A stretch of DNA of 64,000 bases from Saprospiraceae bacterium (GCA_016717265.1 JADKFX010000001.1:1500501-1564500); one strand, 5' to 3'; shown: positions 1-10,268, numbered from the stretch's first letter. Notes: generated by a model not told the origin, from the letters alone. Made by a program: numbers and translations.

Positions 1-1434
1 GTTTTGTTCAGGATCCAACACCTCTAATAATGCGGAAGAAGGATCTCCTCTAAAATCTTTTCCTATTTTATCAATCTCATCTAAAATAAATACAGGATTT
101 GCAGATTTTGCTTTGCGAATGGATTGAATAATTCTACCAGGCATTGCTCCAATATACGTTTTACGATGCCCTCTGATTTCAGATTCATCATGCAATCCTC
201 CCAAAGACATTCTGATAAATTTTCGATCCAATGCTTTTGCAATAGATTTTCCAAGGGACGTTTTACCAACGCCAGGAGGTCCTACCAAACAAAGTATAGG
301 AGCTTTCATATCTCCCTTTAATTTTAAGACCGCAAGGTGTTCTAGTATTCGTTCTTTGATTTTTTCCAATCCATTATGATCTTGCTCGAGTATTTTTTTG
401 CTTTCATTTAAATCCGATGTATCCTGTGTATATTCATTCCATGGGAGATCTACTAACAAGTCGAGATAATTCATTTGTACAGAGTATTCAGCAACCTGAG
501 GATTCATCCGTTTTAATTTCGACAATTCTTTATCAAAATGTTCCTGAATAGATTTATTCCATTTTTTTGTTGCTGCTTTTGTTTTTAAATCTTCAATATC
601 TTGTTCTTGTGGATCTTGTCCAAGTTCCTCTTGAATAGTTTTTAATTGCTGATTTAAAAAATAATCGCGTTGTTGTTTCTCCAGATCTGTTCTAACTTTA
701 GATTCAATTTGATCTTTAACTTCCAATAATTGTAATTCATTTTCCAAATGTACCAATAGGGTCTCTGCTTTTTTATGGAGATCATCCATTTCAAGTAAAA
801 GTTGTTTTTGTTCTATTGGTATATTTAAATTTGAAGAAATAAAATGTAATAAAAATCGATCATTATTAATATTTCTCAAGAGAACTTGTGCTTCATTTGG
901 AATTTGAGGTGATAATTCAACAATGAGTCTAGATTTTTCTTGTATTGTTTTTATCATTACCTCGTATTCAAGTTTTTTGCCGGAGTTGATATGCGTTCTT
1001 TTAACGATGCGGGCTTCCAGGTAAGGTTCTTCTTTTGTCCATTCTTCAACTAAACATCGTTTTCTGCCTTGTAATATTACAGTTTGACTTCCATCAGGCA
1101 TTTTTAATAATTTAACAATACGCGCAACAGTCCCGGTGGTATACATATCGTTAAAGCCAGGGTCTTCTGTTTTATGATCTTTTTGAGTTAAGACAATAAT
1201 ATATTTTTCGCCATCTTGTGATTTGGTTACTGCACGAATAGATTTATTTCTGCCAACGGTTATAGGAATGATAACACCAGGAAATAAAACCGTGTTTTTT
1301 AATGGCATTACCGGTAAAATATCACTAAAATGATCTTCTCGTGTAGGTTCTTCATCATCTGCTACCGCTACAAAAGGTAATAATTCTTCATCTTCATGCA
1401 GATTGGAATCAAATATTATATTATTAAAATTCAT
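1..1434 (-). CDS. lon: ATP-dependent protease Lon (3' end outside window)
   Basis: ATP-dependent serine protease of the cytoplasm that degrades misfolded and regulatory proteins. The frame is open from the ATG at 1434 to the window edge, giving 478 residues of an expected ~800. The N-terminal substrate-binding LON domain covers roughly residues 38-240 (it begins around LPVMPLKNTVLFPG). A helical region follows, then the AAA+ module with Walker A GPPGVGKT and Walker B VFILDEIDKIG. The fragment ends at LDPEQN, so the rest of the ATPase domain and the Ser/Lys protease domain lie outside. The N-terminal extension rich in D/E (residues 8-35) is common in Bacteroidota Lon. It stands alone, transcribed away from pdxH. 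No HSP-type operator was recognised upstream. Confidence 0.97.
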   Translation of the reverse strand, partial: MNFNNIIFDSNLHEDEELLPFVAVADDEEPTREDHFSDILPVMPLKNTVLFPGVIIPITVGRNKSIRAVTKSQDGEKYIIVLTQKDHKTEDPGFNDMYTTGTVARIVKLLKMPDGSQTVILQGRKRCLVEEWTKEEPYLEARIVKRTHINSGKKLEYEVMIKTIQEKSRLIVELSPQIPNEAQVLLRNINNDRFLLHFISSNLNIPIEQKQLLLEMDDLHKKAETLLVHLENELQLLEVKDQIESKVRTDLEKQQRDYFLNQQLKTIQEELGQDPQEQDIEDLKTKAATKKWNKSIQEHFDKELSKLKRMNPQVAEYSVQMNYLDLLVDLPWNEYTQDTSDLNESKKILEQDHNGLEKIKERILEHLAVLKLKGDMKAPILCLVGPPGVGKTSLGKSIAKALDRKFIRMSLGGLHDESEIRGHRKTYIGAMPGRIIQSIRKAKSANPVFILDEIDKIGKDFRGDPSSALLEVLDPEQN

Positions 1435-1626
1435 AATGTATAATGCTTAAATTAAAGCAATTTTATAATTGCAGGGTATAAATTGAAAAATGTTTACAAT
1501 AGTAGTTTGTCAATCGCCGTGCCATTCCAAGAATCTCAGGATTCTATGACAAAAAGGCTAAAAACTATAGACAATATGTCAAAAAATAATAACAAGATTT
1601 GGAAATGAATAGAATTATCTTAACTT

Positions 1627-2250
1627 TTAAGGTGCGAGTCTTGACACATTCCATTCAGAATTTTCAAGTTGGTAACAAAAACGGTCATGTAATCGACTCT
1701 CACGACCTTGCCAAAATTCGAAATAATCAGGGGACAGTTTAAACCCTCCCCAATGTTTGGGTTTTTTTATTTCTTCTGGATGTTGCTCATAGTAAGCAAT
1801 TTGATCTTCTAATTCCTGTCTACTTGAGATTACTTGACTTTGAGGAGAAATAATAGCTCCAATCTGACTACTTAAAGGTCTTGAGTAAAAATAGTTTTCA
1901 GATTCACTAGATTGCAAAGGATTAACCTTTCCTTCAATGCGAATTTGTCTTTCCATTGCATCCCAAAAAAATAATAAACAGGCATTTGGATTTGTAGTAA
2001 GTTCTTTTCCTTTTCTACTTAAATAATTTGTGAAAAAAATAAATTCACCATTAAAAATATTTTTTAGTAACACCACTCTGGAAGAGGGCTTAGAATCCAA
2101 ACCTACGGTTGATAATATCATAGCTGTAGGTTCTTTGACTTCAGATTCTAAAGTTTGGTCAAACCAAATTTTAAATTGTGCTATTGGATCTTGAACTAAA
2201 TGCTCTTCGCTTAAAATTGCTTTTGTATATTCTTTTCGTATTTGATCCAT
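1627..2250 (-). CDS. pdxH: Pyridoxamine 5'-phosphate oxidase
   Basis: FMN-dependent enzyme that oxidises pyridoxamine- or pyridoxine-5'-phosphate to pyridoxal 5'-phosphate, the last step of vitamin B6 synthesis and salvage. The 207 residues match the usual family length. Family motifs are visible in order: SSRVVLLKN (FMN binding), FFTNYLSRKGKEL, RQIRIEGKV, PKHWGGFKLSPDYFEFWQG, and the C-terminal signature SRLHDR ... W ... RLAP. It starts 11 nt after the stop of the tolC-like gene on the same strand, so the two may share a transcript, although no functional link is obvious. Confidence 0.97.
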   Translation of the reverse strand: MDQIRKEYTKAILSEEHLVQDPIAQFKIWFDQTLESEVKEPTAMILSTVGLDSKPSSRVVLLKNIFNGEFIFFTNYLSRKGKELTTNPNACLLFFWDAMERQIRIEGKVNPLQSSESENYFYSRPLSSQIGAIISPQSQVISSRQELEDQIAYYEQHPEEIKKPKHWGGFKLSPDYFEFWQGRESRLHDRFCYQLENSEWNVSRLAP

Positions 2251-2261
2251 GGGAGTGGATT

Positions 2262-3641
2262 TTATAATTTTCCTAAACTTTTATCGAGATCTACTTTAGC
2301 CTGAATTAAATTAACTTGAGCTTCCAGAAGATTTGCTTGAGATAAGTAAACATCCCGTTCGGCAGAAGTAACTTCTAAACTCGACCCTACACCTTCTTTA
2401 AATTTTATTTTTGAAGTATCATATATCCGTTGTGCCAATGCCAGCGATTTTTTTCTTGAATCAATTGTTAGACTTGCATTTAAATATTGAGTTCTTGCAT
2501 TTTCAAATTCTAAATGAACAGCACTTTCAAACTGTTTATATTGTAAATTAGATTTGTTCAATAAAGTTTTTGCTCTACTGATTTTTGCTTTTTTATCAAA
2601 GCCATCAAAAATAGGCACATTTAAATTTAAGCCTACGGTAGATGTTGGAAACCAATTATTATCATTAGAATCAAATAATTTTGTCCTCTGTAGACTTTGT
2701 TGGTAACTTGCAAAGCCATATAAACTTGGCAAATAGGCAACTTTATAACGTTTAATATTTATTTCAGCCAATCTTATCCCTTGCATAATGACAGGATATT
2801 CAGGACGCTCCTCAATATTTAATTTAAAAGAAGGATCCATGATTTCAAGATAGGAACGCGTTAAAAATGCATCCAAATTTTCAGATAAACTAAGTGCTTC
2901 TGAAAGCGGGTAATTCATCTGAAATTTTAAAACATTCATACTAATAATAGCAATTCGTTCTAATTTTTCATTTTCTGTTATTAAATTCTGAAGCGATAAT
3001 TCAACGCGATCAACATCTAATTTTTCAATTAAGCCAGCCGTATAAATTTGGCTTAGTTCGTTTTTTACATTTTCAAGATTTGAAATATTTTTCTGAACAA
3101 GCTTCTGATTTTCTGCGATGGCTAATGCAGCCAAATATGCTTTTGTAACCTGATATTTTAATTCAGATTCCGATTGGTTGATTTGCTTTAAAATTAAATC
3201 TCTGTATAGTCGTTGTGCTTTTAAGCCTACAAAAAAACTACCATCAAACAATAAAGTTGAAAGTTCAAGACCTGCTGTTAAATTATTTTTAGTTCCAAAT
3301 TGAACAGGCACCCCAGCGCCTATAGCAACATCTCTTCGGGGCAAAAGATTTTCATCAAATAATACATCATAAACGGCTGGTGTTATGAAGTTTGGAAAGA
3401 TGCTGGTTGGTAATTTAATAAAATAATTATACGAAAGAGAACCAGAAAGTTTAGGTAAACCAATGGCATAATATTCCTTAATTTGTCCATCAACATCTTG
3501 AATGTTTGTGCGTTCAATATTTAAGGTATTGCTATTTATACGAGCATAATTAATGGCCTCCTCTAAACTGAAGCGTTTCTGTGAAAAACCAACAGAGAAG
3601 AATATAATATATGAACTAAGGATTAATGTGAATTTTTTCAT
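2262..3641 (-). CDS. TolC family outer-membrane efflux protein
   Basis: Predicted outer-membrane channel of a tripartite efflux or type I export system. The 459 residues begin with a signal peptide ending near SVGFSQ, followed by the two repeated OEP domains typical of TolC. These contain long amphipathic helices (around residues 150-245 and 360-455, for example NLENVKNELSQIYTAGLIEKLDVDRVE cut short here) and short beta strands such as NLNVPIFDGF. The second repeat ends with VTSAERDVYLSQANLLEAQ. Unusually, no RND pump or membrane-fusion gene is adjacent: downstream is pdxH and upstream is a divergent cytochrome gene. The partners must lie elsewhere. Confidence 0.93.
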   Translation of the reverse strand: MKKFTLILSSYIIFFSVGFSQKRFSLEEAINYARINSNTLNIERTNIQDVDGQIKEYYAIGLPKLSGSLSYNYFIKLPTSIFPNFITPAVYDVLFDENLLPRRDVAIGAGVPVQFGTKNNLTAGLELSTLLFDGSFFVGLKAQRLYRDLILKQINQSESELKYQVTKAYLAALAIAENQKLVQKNISNLENVKNELSQIYTAGLIEKLDVDRVELSLQNLITENEKLERIAIISMNVLKFQMNYPLSEALSLSENLDAFLTRSYLEIMDPSFKLNIEERPEYPVIMQGIRLAEINIKRYKVAYLPSLYGFASYQQSLQRTKLFDSNDNNWFPTSTVGLNLNVPIFDGFDKKAKISRAKTLLNKSNLQYKQFESAVHLEFENARTQYLNASLTIDSRKKSLALAQRIYDTSKIKFKEGVGSSLEVTSAERDVYLSQANLLEAQVNLIQAKVDLDKSLGKL

Positions 3642-3894
3642 TAATTATTTTTTACAAAGATCGGTAGATCGAATGGAATCAAAAAAATCAAGTTTGTTAA
3701 CAATTTATTATTCGTTGTGTGTGCTGTCGAAATCATGAAATTATAACTTCGTTTAAAGATCTTGTTTTTCCATATAGATACCTCGCTAAAAGAAATTTTT
3801 TCAAAAAGTCTTGTACGAAAATAAAACATGCCTGTTAATTATGAACGAAACTATAAAACGTTTCATGGAAACATGAAAGTACACCAATTAAAAC

Positions 3895-3902
3895 TAATTT
3901 TG
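3895..3902 (+). promoter_or_regulatory. -7 box (TAATTTTG) for the cytochrome/epimerase pair
   Basis: The octamer TAATTTTG fits the Bacteroidota sigma-A -7 consensus TAnnTTTG and lies 30 nt before the ATG at 3933. No clear -33 TTTG was found at the expected distance, so this is a motif match only. Confidence 0.45.
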
Positions 3903-3932
3903 CATCCATTAGTTTAAAGATTAAGTAAGAAA

Positions 3933-4268
3933 ATGAATTCGAAATTAAAATTGCTTGTCTTTGGTATGTTATTTTATATAATGGCATGTCAATCCAACAA
4001 TGCAGAAAAGCTCAAAAGTGAGAATTTGTCTGGTTTGGAGCTGTTCAAGAAATATTGTACAAATTGCCATGGAATAGACGGGACCTTAATGACCAACGGT
4101 GCTAGAAATCTTCAATTATCCGAATTATCCCTGGATGAACGGATTTTAGTTATCACAAAAGGGAGGAATATAATGACTCGATTTGAAACAGTTTTGACTC
4201 CTGAACAAATTGAAGTAGTCGCAAAATATACCTTGGAGTTGAAAGTAATGGAGAATCATGGCAAGTAA
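3933..4268 (+). CDS. Small mono-heme c-type cytochrome lipoprotein
   Basis: Likely a periplasmic, membrane-anchored electron carrier. The 111 residues start with a lipoprotein signal peptide whose lipobox ends FYIMAC (Cys19). The heme-binding motif CTNCH is at residues 42-46, followed by a class I cytochrome c fold with a candidate distal Met in MTRFETVLTPEQIEVVAKYTLEL. The size and the TP/QI C-terminal helix resemble cytochrome_CBB3-type domains. Its stop overlaps the start of the next gene by 11 nt, suggesting translational coupling. The electron donor and acceptor cannot be told from the context. Confidence 0.88.
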   Translation: MNSKLKLLVFGMLFYIMACQSNNAEKLKSENLSGLELFKKYCTNCHGIDGTLMTNGARNLQLSELSLDERILVITKGRNIMTRFETVLTPEQIEVVAKYTLELKVMENHGK

Positions 4269-5211
4269 CAAAGTCTTGATTACTGGAGCGTCTGGATTGC
4301 TTGGGATTCCAATAATTCAAAAATTGATTGCACACAAAATTACTACTTCTGCTTTAAGCAGGAAACAGCAATTGGCTTTAGAGGGATTGGAATGGATTCA
4401 AGGTGATCTTTTGAATCCCCTAAGTTATGAGTATAAATTGCAAGGTATAGAAACCATTATTCATGTTGCTGGATATGTTTCCTATCAAAAAGAAGATAGA
4501 GATTTATTGTATAAAACAAATGTTCTAGCTACCCGCGATTTGATTAATGCTGCCTTAGCTTATAAGGTTCAAAATTTTCTGTATATAAGTTCAGCTTCTA
4601 CCTTAATTCGATCCAGTGACCTAGCCTTGGTTTCCACACAATCTGCTGGTAATCCTGTATTTAATTCATTTTATGCCGAATCGAAATTTCTTGGAGAATT
4701 GGAAGTCTGGAGGGCAGCAGCCGAAGGTTTAAAAGTATGCATCCTAAATCCTAGCTTGGTTTTGAGTAAATATTCATGGGATCATTCTTCGATGCAAATT
4801 TTTAATCGGGTAAAACAAGGACTATCGTATTATCCACCGGGAAGTTTAGGACTTGTTTCAGCCGAAGACATAGCAAACATTGTGTTGAAAATTATGAATG
4901 AAAGTATTTGGAATCAACAATTCCTTGTGAATGCCGAAACCTGGACCTACAAAGAATTTCTGAATGCAATTGCGAAAGGTCTAAATACTCCAGAAATTAA
5001 CAAAGAAGCGTCGCTATTTGCAGCAAAGTCCTTATCCTTAATAGAACGCTTTGCAAGCTTTATGAACAAGCAGCATCGATTAATTACGCAAGAAACGATT
5101 CAATCTAGTTTTACAAAGTTTAAATATGATGATTTTGCAACAAGCCAAACATTGAATTATAACTATAAGGATATCAAAAACCTGATTGAAGACATCACAG
5201 CATTGGGTTAA
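4258..5211 (+). CDS. NAD-dependent epimerase/dehydratase (extended SDR)
   Basis: Rossmann-fold oxidoreductase or epimerase of the extended SDR family, 317 residues. The nucleotide-binding glycine motif is at the N-terminus (VLITGASGLLG, residues 5-15). A catalytic YxxxK appears as YAESK near residue 139, preceded by the conserved Ser strand FLYISSAS, with the typical NPS strand ILNPSLVLS after it. The substrate is unknown. Such proteins are often annotated as nucleoside-diphosphate-sugar epimerases or dihydroflavonol-reductase-like. It overlaps the cytochrome gene by 11 nt and is followed by a 228-nt AT-rich gap. Confidence 0.88.
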   Translation: MASNKVLITGASGLLGIPIIQKLIAHKITTSALSRKQQLALEGLEWIQGDLLNPLSYEYKLQGIETIIHVAGYVSYQKEDRDLLYKTNVLATRDLINAALAYKVQNFLYISSASTLIRSSDLALVSTQSAGNPVFNSFYAESKFLGELEVWRAAAEGLKVCILNPSLVLSKYSWDHSSMQIFNRVKQGLSYYPPGSLGLVSAEDIANIVLKIMNESIWNQQFLVNAETWTYKEFLNAIAKGLNTPEINKEASLFAAKSLSLIERFASFMNKQHRLITQETIQSSFTKFKYDDFATSQTLNYNYKDIKNLIEDITALG

Positions 5212-5439
5212 AAAGGGTTGTTATAAGGTTTGAACATTTATTATAAACCGGGCTGGTGCAGTATTTTTTTAAAATAGGACGGTAATAACTGCAATTATAC
5301 TCGCAAGCATGTTTAAACAAATAATAAGATAAATATATTACGAATCAATATTTTATATATTAAATAAAATATTATATAAATAGTCAAATTTAAAGTATCG
5401 TGATTTAACGTAAATTTAACGTTAATTAAAACAAAGATT

Positions 5440-7236
5440 ATGAAGAAAGTTTTACTAAACGTTTTTACATTATTAATTACTGGTATGGCTTTAAATGCTC
5501 AGGCTGTATTAGTGAATGCTCCTGGATCCATTGCCGGAGTTTATTTATTTTCTGCTGCCGGGTTCGGTGCAGATTTGACTACAAATGTTTGGACCGGGGA
5601 TGCCGTATTAGCTGATAATATTTTAGCTTGTCAGGCACTCACAAATGCAGCTGCCATGAATGGTAAGTTTGCAATTGTTGATCGGGGTAGTTGTGAGTTT
5701 GGTGCAAAATGCCTAAATGCCCAAAATGCAGGAGCTATCGCTTGTGTTGTTTTTAATAACACTGCAGGAGCAGGTACAATTGTAATGGGAGTTGGTGCTG
5801 TCGGAGGACAAGTAACCATCCCTTGTGTTATGCTTTCTTATGAAGATGGCTTAAAGATTAAAGCCGAAATGGCAAACGGCACAGTGAATATGACGATCGG
5901 AAATATCAGATTTCCAAATGACTTATCTACCAATAATAGAGCAGGTGTTTGCCATGCTCCATTTGGGACCTATCCTGCCGCTTGGTTGCGAAAATCTGGG
6001 GATTTATCAATTACTCCTGGAGCAAGCGTAACAAATAAAGGTAACTTTTTAGCTTCTAATGTAAAAGTGAATGCTAAAATAAGTTATACACCAAAAGGTG
6101 GATCAGCCAATGAGTTTTATGATAAAACATCTGGTGATGGTTTATTTGTAGAAGTGGATTCTACCAATGATGTTATCCTGGAAGCTCAAGATTTATTTGG
6201 TAACGCAAAAGGTTTGGGAAAAGGAACTATAACTTATTCTGTTACATCTGATAGTTCAGAGCAATTTACGTCTAATAATAATGCAATATCAGAATTCTAT
6301 TTATCAAATAATTTATTGTCCAAAGCCAGATTGGCTGCCAATGCTTTTGATCCTTTTGTTACCACAAGTTTTCGGAGAAGTGACGGAACAAATGCAGAAT
6401 ATTTGACTGGATTTAAAATCCCATATGGTAAAGGTTGTAAAATTGATTCTATATTGTTCAATATGGCTGTTTCTGCACCTGCAACTTTAGCAAATTTGAC
6501 ACCCGAAGCTACTTTATATGGTTGGTTTGATGCAAATGGAGATGGAGATGCTTCAAATGATGAAATTAGTTTTCTTGCATTAGGTACTTATACTTATGAC
6601 GCTGCAGATTTAAGAACATCTGCTGTTGCAAGAGTGCCTTTGGAAGATTTTAATACTAGTGACCCAGGTTTTGTAATCCCAGAAGATAATTTTGGAATTT
6701 TTATTGGTGTTAGATATTCTGGTACAGATGCAACTCCATTTTTTGGATTTGATGAAGGCATAGATTATAGTTGTAATAATGATTTATTAAACATTGCAGG
6801 TACTTTAGCTATCACCGATTTACCTTATATAGGGATCACTGGTTATGATGCAAATACAGGAGTACCAGATATTGATAATGCTTCTTTTAGTTTTACAGGT
6901 TTGACTGCTCCATTAGCTGCATCTTTAGTGCTTTCTGGTGATTGTATCGTTGGAACAAATAACCAATTGTCTGAATTAGATGCAAAACTTGTCATCTACC
7001 CAAATCCTGTTAAAGATCATTTTATAGTTGATTTAAGCTTAAATGAAATTTCTTCTAAAATTGTCTACAATATTATTGACAATTCAGGGAAACTGATTCT
7101 TCAACAAGCTGATACCAATAAAGGCAAAGCATTTCGTGCAAAGTTCAATGTTGAAAATCTTTTAAATGGTCATTATCATTTACAAGTTAGAACCGATAAG
7201 GGATATAAACAAGTATCCTTCGAAGTATTAAAATAA
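5440..7236 (+). CDS. PA-domain protein secreted by type IX system (sorting domain A)
   Basis: Predicted cell-surface or extracellular protein of 598 residues. A signal peptide (ends MALNAQA) is followed at about residues 65-155 by a protease-associated (PA) domain with the typical signature GKFAIVDRGSCEFGAKCLNA and the stretch IPCVMLSYEDG. The middle part is a beta-rich module without a recognised name. The last ~80 residues form a T9SS type A sorting domain beginning at YPNPVKDHFIV and ending KQVSFEVLK. No protease catalytic domain is visible, so the PA domain stands without a peptidase. A strong terminator follows. Confidence 0.9.
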   Translation: MKKVLLNVFTLLITGMALNAQAVLVNAPGSIAGVYLFSAAGFGADLTTNVWTGDAVLADNILACQALTNAAAMNGKFAIVDRGSCEFGAKCLNAQNAGAIACVVFNNTAGAGTIVMGVGAVGGQVTIPCVMLSYEDGLKIKAEMANGTVNMTIGNIRFPNDLSTNNRAGVCHAPFGTYPAAWLRKSGDLSITPGASVTNKGNFLASNVKVNAKISYTPKGGSANEFYDKTSGDGLFVEVDSTNDVILEAQDLFGNAKGLGKGTITYSVTSDSSEQFTSNNNAISEFYLSNNLLSKARLAANAFDPFVTTSFRRSDGTNAEYLTGFKIPYGKGCKIDSILFNMAVSAPATLANLTPEATLYGWFDANGDGDASNDEISFLALGTYTYDAADLRTSAVARVPLEDFNTSDPGFVIPEDNFGIFIGVRYSGTDATPFFGFDEGIDYSCNNDLLNIAGTLAITDLPYIGITGYDANTGVPDIDNASFSFTGLTAPLAASLVLSGDCIVGTNNQLSELDAKLVIYPNPVKDHFIVDLSLNEISSKIVYNIIDNSGKLILQQADTNKGKAFRAKFNVENLLNGHYHLQVRTDKGYKQVSFEVLK

Positions 7237-7260
7237 AAGTTTAATTTGTAATTTTTAAAT

Positions 7261-7291
7261 AAAAAAGACCAGTAATTCACTGGTCTTTTTT
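7261..7291 (+). terminator. Intrinsic terminator after the PA-domain gene
   Basis: Stem of 13 bp made of arm AAAAAAGACCAGT and its exact reverse complement around the loop AATTC, ending in a T tract. The A/T flanks make it usable in both directions, but only plus-strand transcription reaches it. Confidence 0.93.
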
Positions 7292-7493
7292 ATTTAGCAA
7301 ACGATCCATTTAGTCAGCTCCTTTTCCATTTTCTATTTCCAATTTTGCCTATCCTTTTAAGCCTAATTAAATTTAATTTGATTGCCAAATGAATTTGCGA
7401 GATTATCAAAATTTTCTTATGGAACTTTAATTATTATTTTTTAATTGATTTCTTTACCTTCATATTTTAAAATACTAAACGAAAAACTAACTT

Positions 7494-10238
7494 ATGAAAC
7501 AATTTTCAATACTCTTATTTTTCCTGACTGTAGTAGGGTCTCTGCTACATTCACAACAAACCATAAATGGTCAATTAAAAGATGCTTCAGGGGCTCCTTT
7601 AGTAGGCGCATCTGTTTTTATCCCGGGTACTAATACGGGTACTATTTCAGATGCTTATGGAAATTTTACTATCCAATTAAAAAAAGGTGAAAAACTTCAA
7701 GTTAATTTGATTGGTTATGAATCCTTAATTCTTACAGAATTCCTGAATGAGAATCTTTCTTTGATTATGGAAACTTCGATTACATCCCTCGAACAAGTTA
7801 TTGTTACTGGAACTCGTCGGGCAAACCGAATCCGAACTGAAACTCCGGTACCGGTGGATGTTGTTCAAATTAGCCAAACCCAATTTCCTACTGCCAAAAT
7901 GGATGTAACGTCTATGCTCAATTTTGCCGCACCATCTTTTAATCATGCAAAACAATCAGGTTCTGATGGTGCAGATCATGTTGATTTAGGAACTTTGCGA
8001 GGTATGGGTCCAGATCAAACCCTCGTCTTGATCAATGGAAAAAGAAGACACCAGACGGCTTTTGTATCTGTTTTTGGAACCCGAGGTCGAGGAAATTCCG
8101 GTACAGATTTAAATGCAATTCCACAATCTTCCATAGACCGTATTGAAATTTTGCGGGATGGTGCATCTGCTCAATACGGATCTGATGCAATTGCTGGAGT
8201 CATGAATATTATCCTTAAAAAAAATATTAATAAATTGACTGGACATGTAGGTTATGCAAGTAACTATGACAATAAATATAATACCATTCTTGCAAAAGAC
8301 CAGGGCTATAATGAATATGAAAATAAATTGGATGGAAATACATTAAGCGCTGGTTTAAATTATGGAATTGGAATTGGTTCGAGTGGTGGATTTTTAAATC
8401 TTGGTGCAGATTATGCAAGTATTGGTAAAACATATCGTCAGGATCCTGATCAAATTTTACCATTCAATATATATCGAAGAACTCATGGAGACGGATCTGT
8501 AGATGCATATGGCGCTATGCTTAATTTTGAATTACCCTTAAGGCAAGATAACAAAATTAATGTCTATGGTAATGGAGGGTATAATTTTAAAAAATCAGAT
8601 GCGTTTGCATTTACCAGAAGATTTGCAGATAATCCGGAACGATTCCCAACAGATGCAGCAGGAAATATAATTTTAACAAATTTTATTAAAACTACGGCTG
8701 ATGGAAACTATTATTACAATCCTCATATTCAAACAGAAGTTTCAGATCTTGCGTTTACAGCGGGCCTTAAAGGAGTGTGCGTTGGAGCTTGGGATTGGGA
8801 TTTAAGCAATACCTATGGTAAAAATGATTTTCATTTTTTTGGAGATAATACATTTAATGCAGGATTAGGTGCAAATCAAACACATTTTGATGATGGTGGT
8901 TTTAGTTTTGCACAAAATACTACCAATTTGAATTTTGGAAAAGAATTTCCTAACATATTAAGTGGATTTCATTTGGCGTTTGGTGCCGAATATCGCACAG
9001 AAAATTATGAGTTGTACGCAGGAGAAGAAGCCTCTTATAAAAATTATAATCAAGATAAAGCTAGCGGTGCCCAAGGATTTCCAGGTTACCAACCGGCAGA
9101 TGAAGTAAATGCAAATCGCAATACTTTTGGATTTTATTCTGATATTGAAGCGGACCTTTCAAGCAAATTTTTATTAACTGCAGCGTTTAGATGTGAGAAT
9201 TATTCTGACTTTGGCGTTACCAATAATTATAAAATTGCTGCTCGTTTTAAAGCGGATGCAATGACTACCTTAAGAGCCTCGGCTAGTACCGGTTTTAGAG
9301 CACCATCATTGCAGCAAATTAATTTTAGTTCTACGTTTACAACAGTTCAAGGTGGACTTATTTCGGAAGTTAAAATTGCTCCAAATTATAGCCCCATTAC
9401 GAAAGCTGCTGGGATTCCAAATTTAAAAGAAGAACGCTCTACAAATTTTAGTTTAGGGGCCAGCATTAAACCTGCACAAAATATTACCTTTTCAATCGAT
9501 GCATATCGGGTTAAAGTAAAAGATCGCGTAGTCTTATCCGGACAATTCAGTGCGGATGATGAAACCCTCAATGAAACGCTGCGCAATACTTTGAGAGATC
9601 TTAAAGTAAGTTATGCCCAATTTTTTGCCAATGCAGTGAACACAACAAATTCAGGCGTAGATGTTGTCCTGGATTATAATCACAAATGTTCTGCAGGAAC
9701 CTTAAGATTCCTACTCACCGGAAATGTGCAGAAAATGGAAATTGATCGCATCAATATTCCAGAGAATTTAAATACTTCTGAATCTAATAAGGAATATTTT
9801 TATAGCATTCGGGAGCAGTATTTTTTATTAGCTTCAGCTCCTAAAACGAAGTTTGGAATTAGCTTGGATTATTCTTGGAATCGCTGGACTTTTGGAACTC
9901 GTTTAAATTATTTTGGACAAGTTGACTTATATGGTTACGGAGATTTTGAATCCTTAAAACCTGAAGTTCCATTAGATAATAGTCCAAATATCAGAGTTCC
10001 AGATTTATATAATTATACTCCAAAATGGGTGCATGATGTTTATGTTTCAGCAAGAATTGTCAAAGGTGCTACCTTATATTTTGGTGTAGATAATCTATGG
10101 AATATTCATCAGGATTTGGGATTTGTTAATGGTGCAGCTGGATGGGCATATAACAATGAAACAGGTGGGCCATGGGATGCTGTTCAAATGGGCGGCAATG
10201 GCAGAAAATTGTTTGCCAGATTAGGAATCAACTTTTAA
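7494..10238 (+). CDS. TonB-dependent receptor with N-terminal carboxypeptidase-like domain
   Basis: Outer-membrane active transporter of 914 residues, powered by ExbB/ExbD/TonB. It has a signal peptide ending LLHSQ, then a carboxypeptidase-regulatory-like beta-sandwich (residues ~22-105, with GQLKDASGAPLVGASV and SDAYGNF). The plug domain (~115-245) holds LRGMGPDQTLVLINGKR and IPQSSIDRIEILRDGASAQYGSDAIAGVMNI. The C-terminal 22-strand barrel ends in aromatic GRKLFARLGINF. The plug carries the classical FASTA-like wording of siderophore/vitamin receptors rather than SusC nutrient receptors, and no SusD gene follows. The substrate is therefore unknown. Confidence 0.95.
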   Translation: MKQFSILLFFLTVVGSLLHSQQTINGQLKDASGAPLVGASVFIPGTNTGTISDAYGNFTIQLKKGEKLQVNLIGYESLILTEFLNENLSLIMETSITSLEQVIVTGTRRANRIRTETPVPVDVVQISQTQFPTAKMDVTSMLNFAAPSFNHAKQSGSDGADHVDLGTLRGMGPDQTLVLINGKRRHQTAFVSVFGTRGRGNSGTDLNAIPQSSIDRIEILRDGASAQYGSDAIAGVMNIILKKNINKLTGHVGYASNYDNKYNTILAKDQGYNEYENKLDGNTLSAGLNYGIGIGSSGGFLNLGADYASIGKTYRQDPDQILPFNIYRRTHGDGSVDAYGAMLNFELPLRQDNKINVYGNGGYNFKKSDAFAFTRRFADNPERFPTDAAGNIILTNFIKTTADGNYYYNPHIQTEVSDLAFTAGLKGVCVGAWDWDLSNTYGKNDFHFFGDNTFNAGLGANQTHFDDGGFSFAQNTTNLNFGKEFPNILSGFHLAFGAEYRTENYELYAGEEASYKNYNQDKASGAQGFPGYQPADEVNANRNTFGFYSDIEADLSSKFLLTAAFRCENYSDFGVTNNYKIAARFKADAMTTLRASASTGFRAPSLQQINFSSTFTTVQGGLISEVKIAPNYSPITKAAGIPNLKEERSTNFSLGASIKPAQNITFSIDAYRVKVKDRVVLSGQFSADDETLNETLRNTLRDLKVSYAQFFANAVNTTNSGVDVVLDYNHKCSAGTLRFLLTGNVQKMEIDRINIPENLNTSESNKEYFYSIREQYFLLASAPKTKFGISLDYSWNRWTFGTRLNYFGQVDLYGYGDFESLKPEVPLDNSPNIRVPDLYNYTPKWVHDVYVSARIVKGATLYFGVDNLWNIHQDLGFVNGAAGWAYNNETGGPWDAVQMGGNGRKLFARLGINF

Positions 10239-10246
10239 TCAACATA

Positions 10247-10268
10247 GGGATGGACTGAAGTCCATCCC
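10247..10268. repeat. 22-nt perfect palindrome (REP-like)
   Basis: Left arm GGGATGGACT, a 2-nt loop, then the exact reverse complement of the arm. It lies 8 nt after the stop of the TonB receptor. No T tract follows, so it is not a classical terminator. Its arm is related to that of the palindromes at 10435-10456 and 10525-10546 by paired transitions. Confidence 0.8.

Noticed and set aside
1528..1543. Hairpin AGAATC-TCAG-GATTCT between pdxH and lon as terminator
   Set aside because: Only 6 bp and not followed by a T tract on the minus strand.
3641..3829. Minus-strand frame upstream of tolC, as a regulator
   Set aside because: 62 codons without HTH or other motif; tolC-linked TetR regulators are about 200 residues.
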